Positions 39,621 to 40,105 of a stretch of 40,105 nt of DNA are shown here, piece after piece; position 1 is the stretch's first letter, and the number at the start of each line of letters is the position of its first letter. This stretch comes from Burkholderia arboris. Its GTDB lineage: Bacteria > Pseudomonadota > Gammaproteobacteria > Burkholderiales > Burkholderiaceae. The notes below the pieces were generated by a model. The model worked only from the letters and a program-made list of their open reading frames with translations. It ran no database searches and was not told where the DNA came from. Location of the stretch: contig NZ_CABVPX010000050.1 of NCBI RefSeq assembly GCF_902499125.1, positions 1 to 40,105 of the forward strand. Reading direction: 5' to 3'. The position numbers and the translations under genes are program-made.

Positions 39621-39910
39621 GCACACCGCCGGCCGGCGCGATCGCGTGCGCGCGGCGTACCTGCCGGGTATGGCCGTTGCCCCGCGCCAACCCGGCAACG
39701 GTTGCCTTGCGGCCCGCAACCGCAGCCCCAGCGAGTCCGGCGCGGTTCAGCGCCGCATCGCACCAGCTGTGCAGTGCGAATGCAGACTTGTGTCGACGTC
39801 GTCGAGCAACGGGAACGATCGAGACGCCGGACGCGCGTGCGCCAGCAGCACGCGGCGCCGGGCATCCTCTTGGAATCCCGGCGTGCAGTCACGCGTTGGC
39901 GAAACGCGTG
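39621..39910. other. 290-bp intergenic region with a possible hairpin
   Basis: No credible gene was found here. An inverted repeat with 8-base arms CCGTTGCC (39674-39681) and GGCAACGG (39694-39701) lies about 55 bp after the LysR stop and may end its transcript; the second arm is also part of GGCAAC-G-GTTGCC (39694-39706), so two alternative hairpins can form. No T run follows. Confidence 0.42.
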
Positions 39911-40105
39911 TCACGGCGTGTCGAGCACGCCTGCCTGCGAAAACAACACCGGCTTGCCACGCGCATCGATCAGCGCAGCGGTAAGCGTCGCGCGATCCGC
40001 GCGCTGCGCGACGCCGAGCGTGCCGCCTGCCACGCGCTGCGCGAACGTCAGCCCATCGAGGCCGACGCCGACCAGCCCGCCGCCGGTGGCGACGAGATCG
40101 GTGAT
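39911..40105 (-). CDS. C-terminal end of an unrecognised protein
   Basis: From the right edge to a TGA at 39911-39913 the minus strand encodes at least 64 residues, beginning ITDLVATGGGLVGVGLDGLT at the border and ending VLFSQAGVLDTP. Codon use is normal for the region. The Gly/Val/Leu-rich start could be part of a beta-rich or membrane domain, and the end LIDARGKPVLFSQAGVLDTP looks like a soluble tail. I do not recognise the family. The frame is open to the window edge, which supports a real gene, but the short length keeps confidence moderate. Confidence 0.52.
   Translation of the reverse strand: MTDLVATGGGLVGVGLDGLTFAQRVAGGTLGVAQRADRATLTAALIDARGKPVLFSQAGVLDTP

Overview
The window is about 40 kb of very GC-rich DNA with high third-position GC. 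Its genes (an OmpC-like porin ending in Phe, a YdiJ-type oxidoreductase, SfnG/MsuE/SfnR, many LysR regulators) fit a Burkholderia-like betaproteobacterium, probably on a secondary replicon rich in accessory metabolism. This assignment is inference from gene style; no rRNA, tRNA, CRISPR array, insertion sequence or replication origin was seen.

Region 1 (1-10.9 kb) is ordinary accessory metabolism. It holds the end of a putrescine-type ABC transporter operon (ATPase, PotF) divergent from a LuxR-type regulator, then a porin, a glutathione S-transferase, three poorly characterised proteins, a LysR/EamA-exporter divergent pair, an orphan branched-chain-amino-acid-type binding protein with a strong terminator hairpin, and a small helix-turn-helix protein. 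Region 2 (10.9-16.7 kb) holds a YdiJ-type FAD/Fe-S dehydrogenase with a divergent LysR gene, and a LysR/LysE-exporter divergent pair. Region 3 (16.7-20.1 kb) is a sulfone-sulfur module: SfnG (dimethylsulfone monooxygenase) and MsuE (FMN reductase) form an operon preceded by a textbook sigma-54 promoter, and the sigma-54 activator SfnR is encoded divergently. A fused dihydroxyacetone kinase, a small membrane protein and a Tat/lipoprotein amidohydrolase follow.

Region 4 (23.5-33.9 kb) is the most interesting part. It is a tightly coupled nine-gene minus-strand operon, in transcription order: KamA-type radical-SAM aminomutase, DAO-family flavoenzyme, lysine/ornithine N-monooxygenase, ATP-grasp ligase, methionyl-tRNA-synthetase-like protein, CaiB-type CoA-transferase, stand-alone cupin, second DAO flavoenzyme, AEC-family exporter. 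N-hydroxylase + MetRS-like adenylating enzyme + cupin + DAO oxidase is the signature of the hydrazine (N-N bond) forming machinery known from s56-p1 biosynthesis (Spb38/Spb40/Spb39), here with cupin and synthetase as separate proteins. With an aminomutase and an ATP-grasp ligase, the operon looks able to make a hydrazide joined to a beta-amino acid, a logic that resembles negamycin. I propose it as an undescribed, NRPS-independent biosynthetic gene cluster for an N-N-bonded metabolite; the product is inference.

Region 5 (34.0-39.6 kb) looks catabolic: MFS transporter, PDC-lactonase-like amidohydrolase, isocitrate-lyase/PEP-mutase superfamily lyase and a second MFS transporter, read on the minus strand and divergent from a LysR gene across a short AT-rich, palindrome-rich control region. 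Its amidohydrolase is a clear paralogue of the one just beyond the other end of the biosynthetic operon, so the pair brackets the cluster. The window ends in the 3' part of an unrecognised gene.
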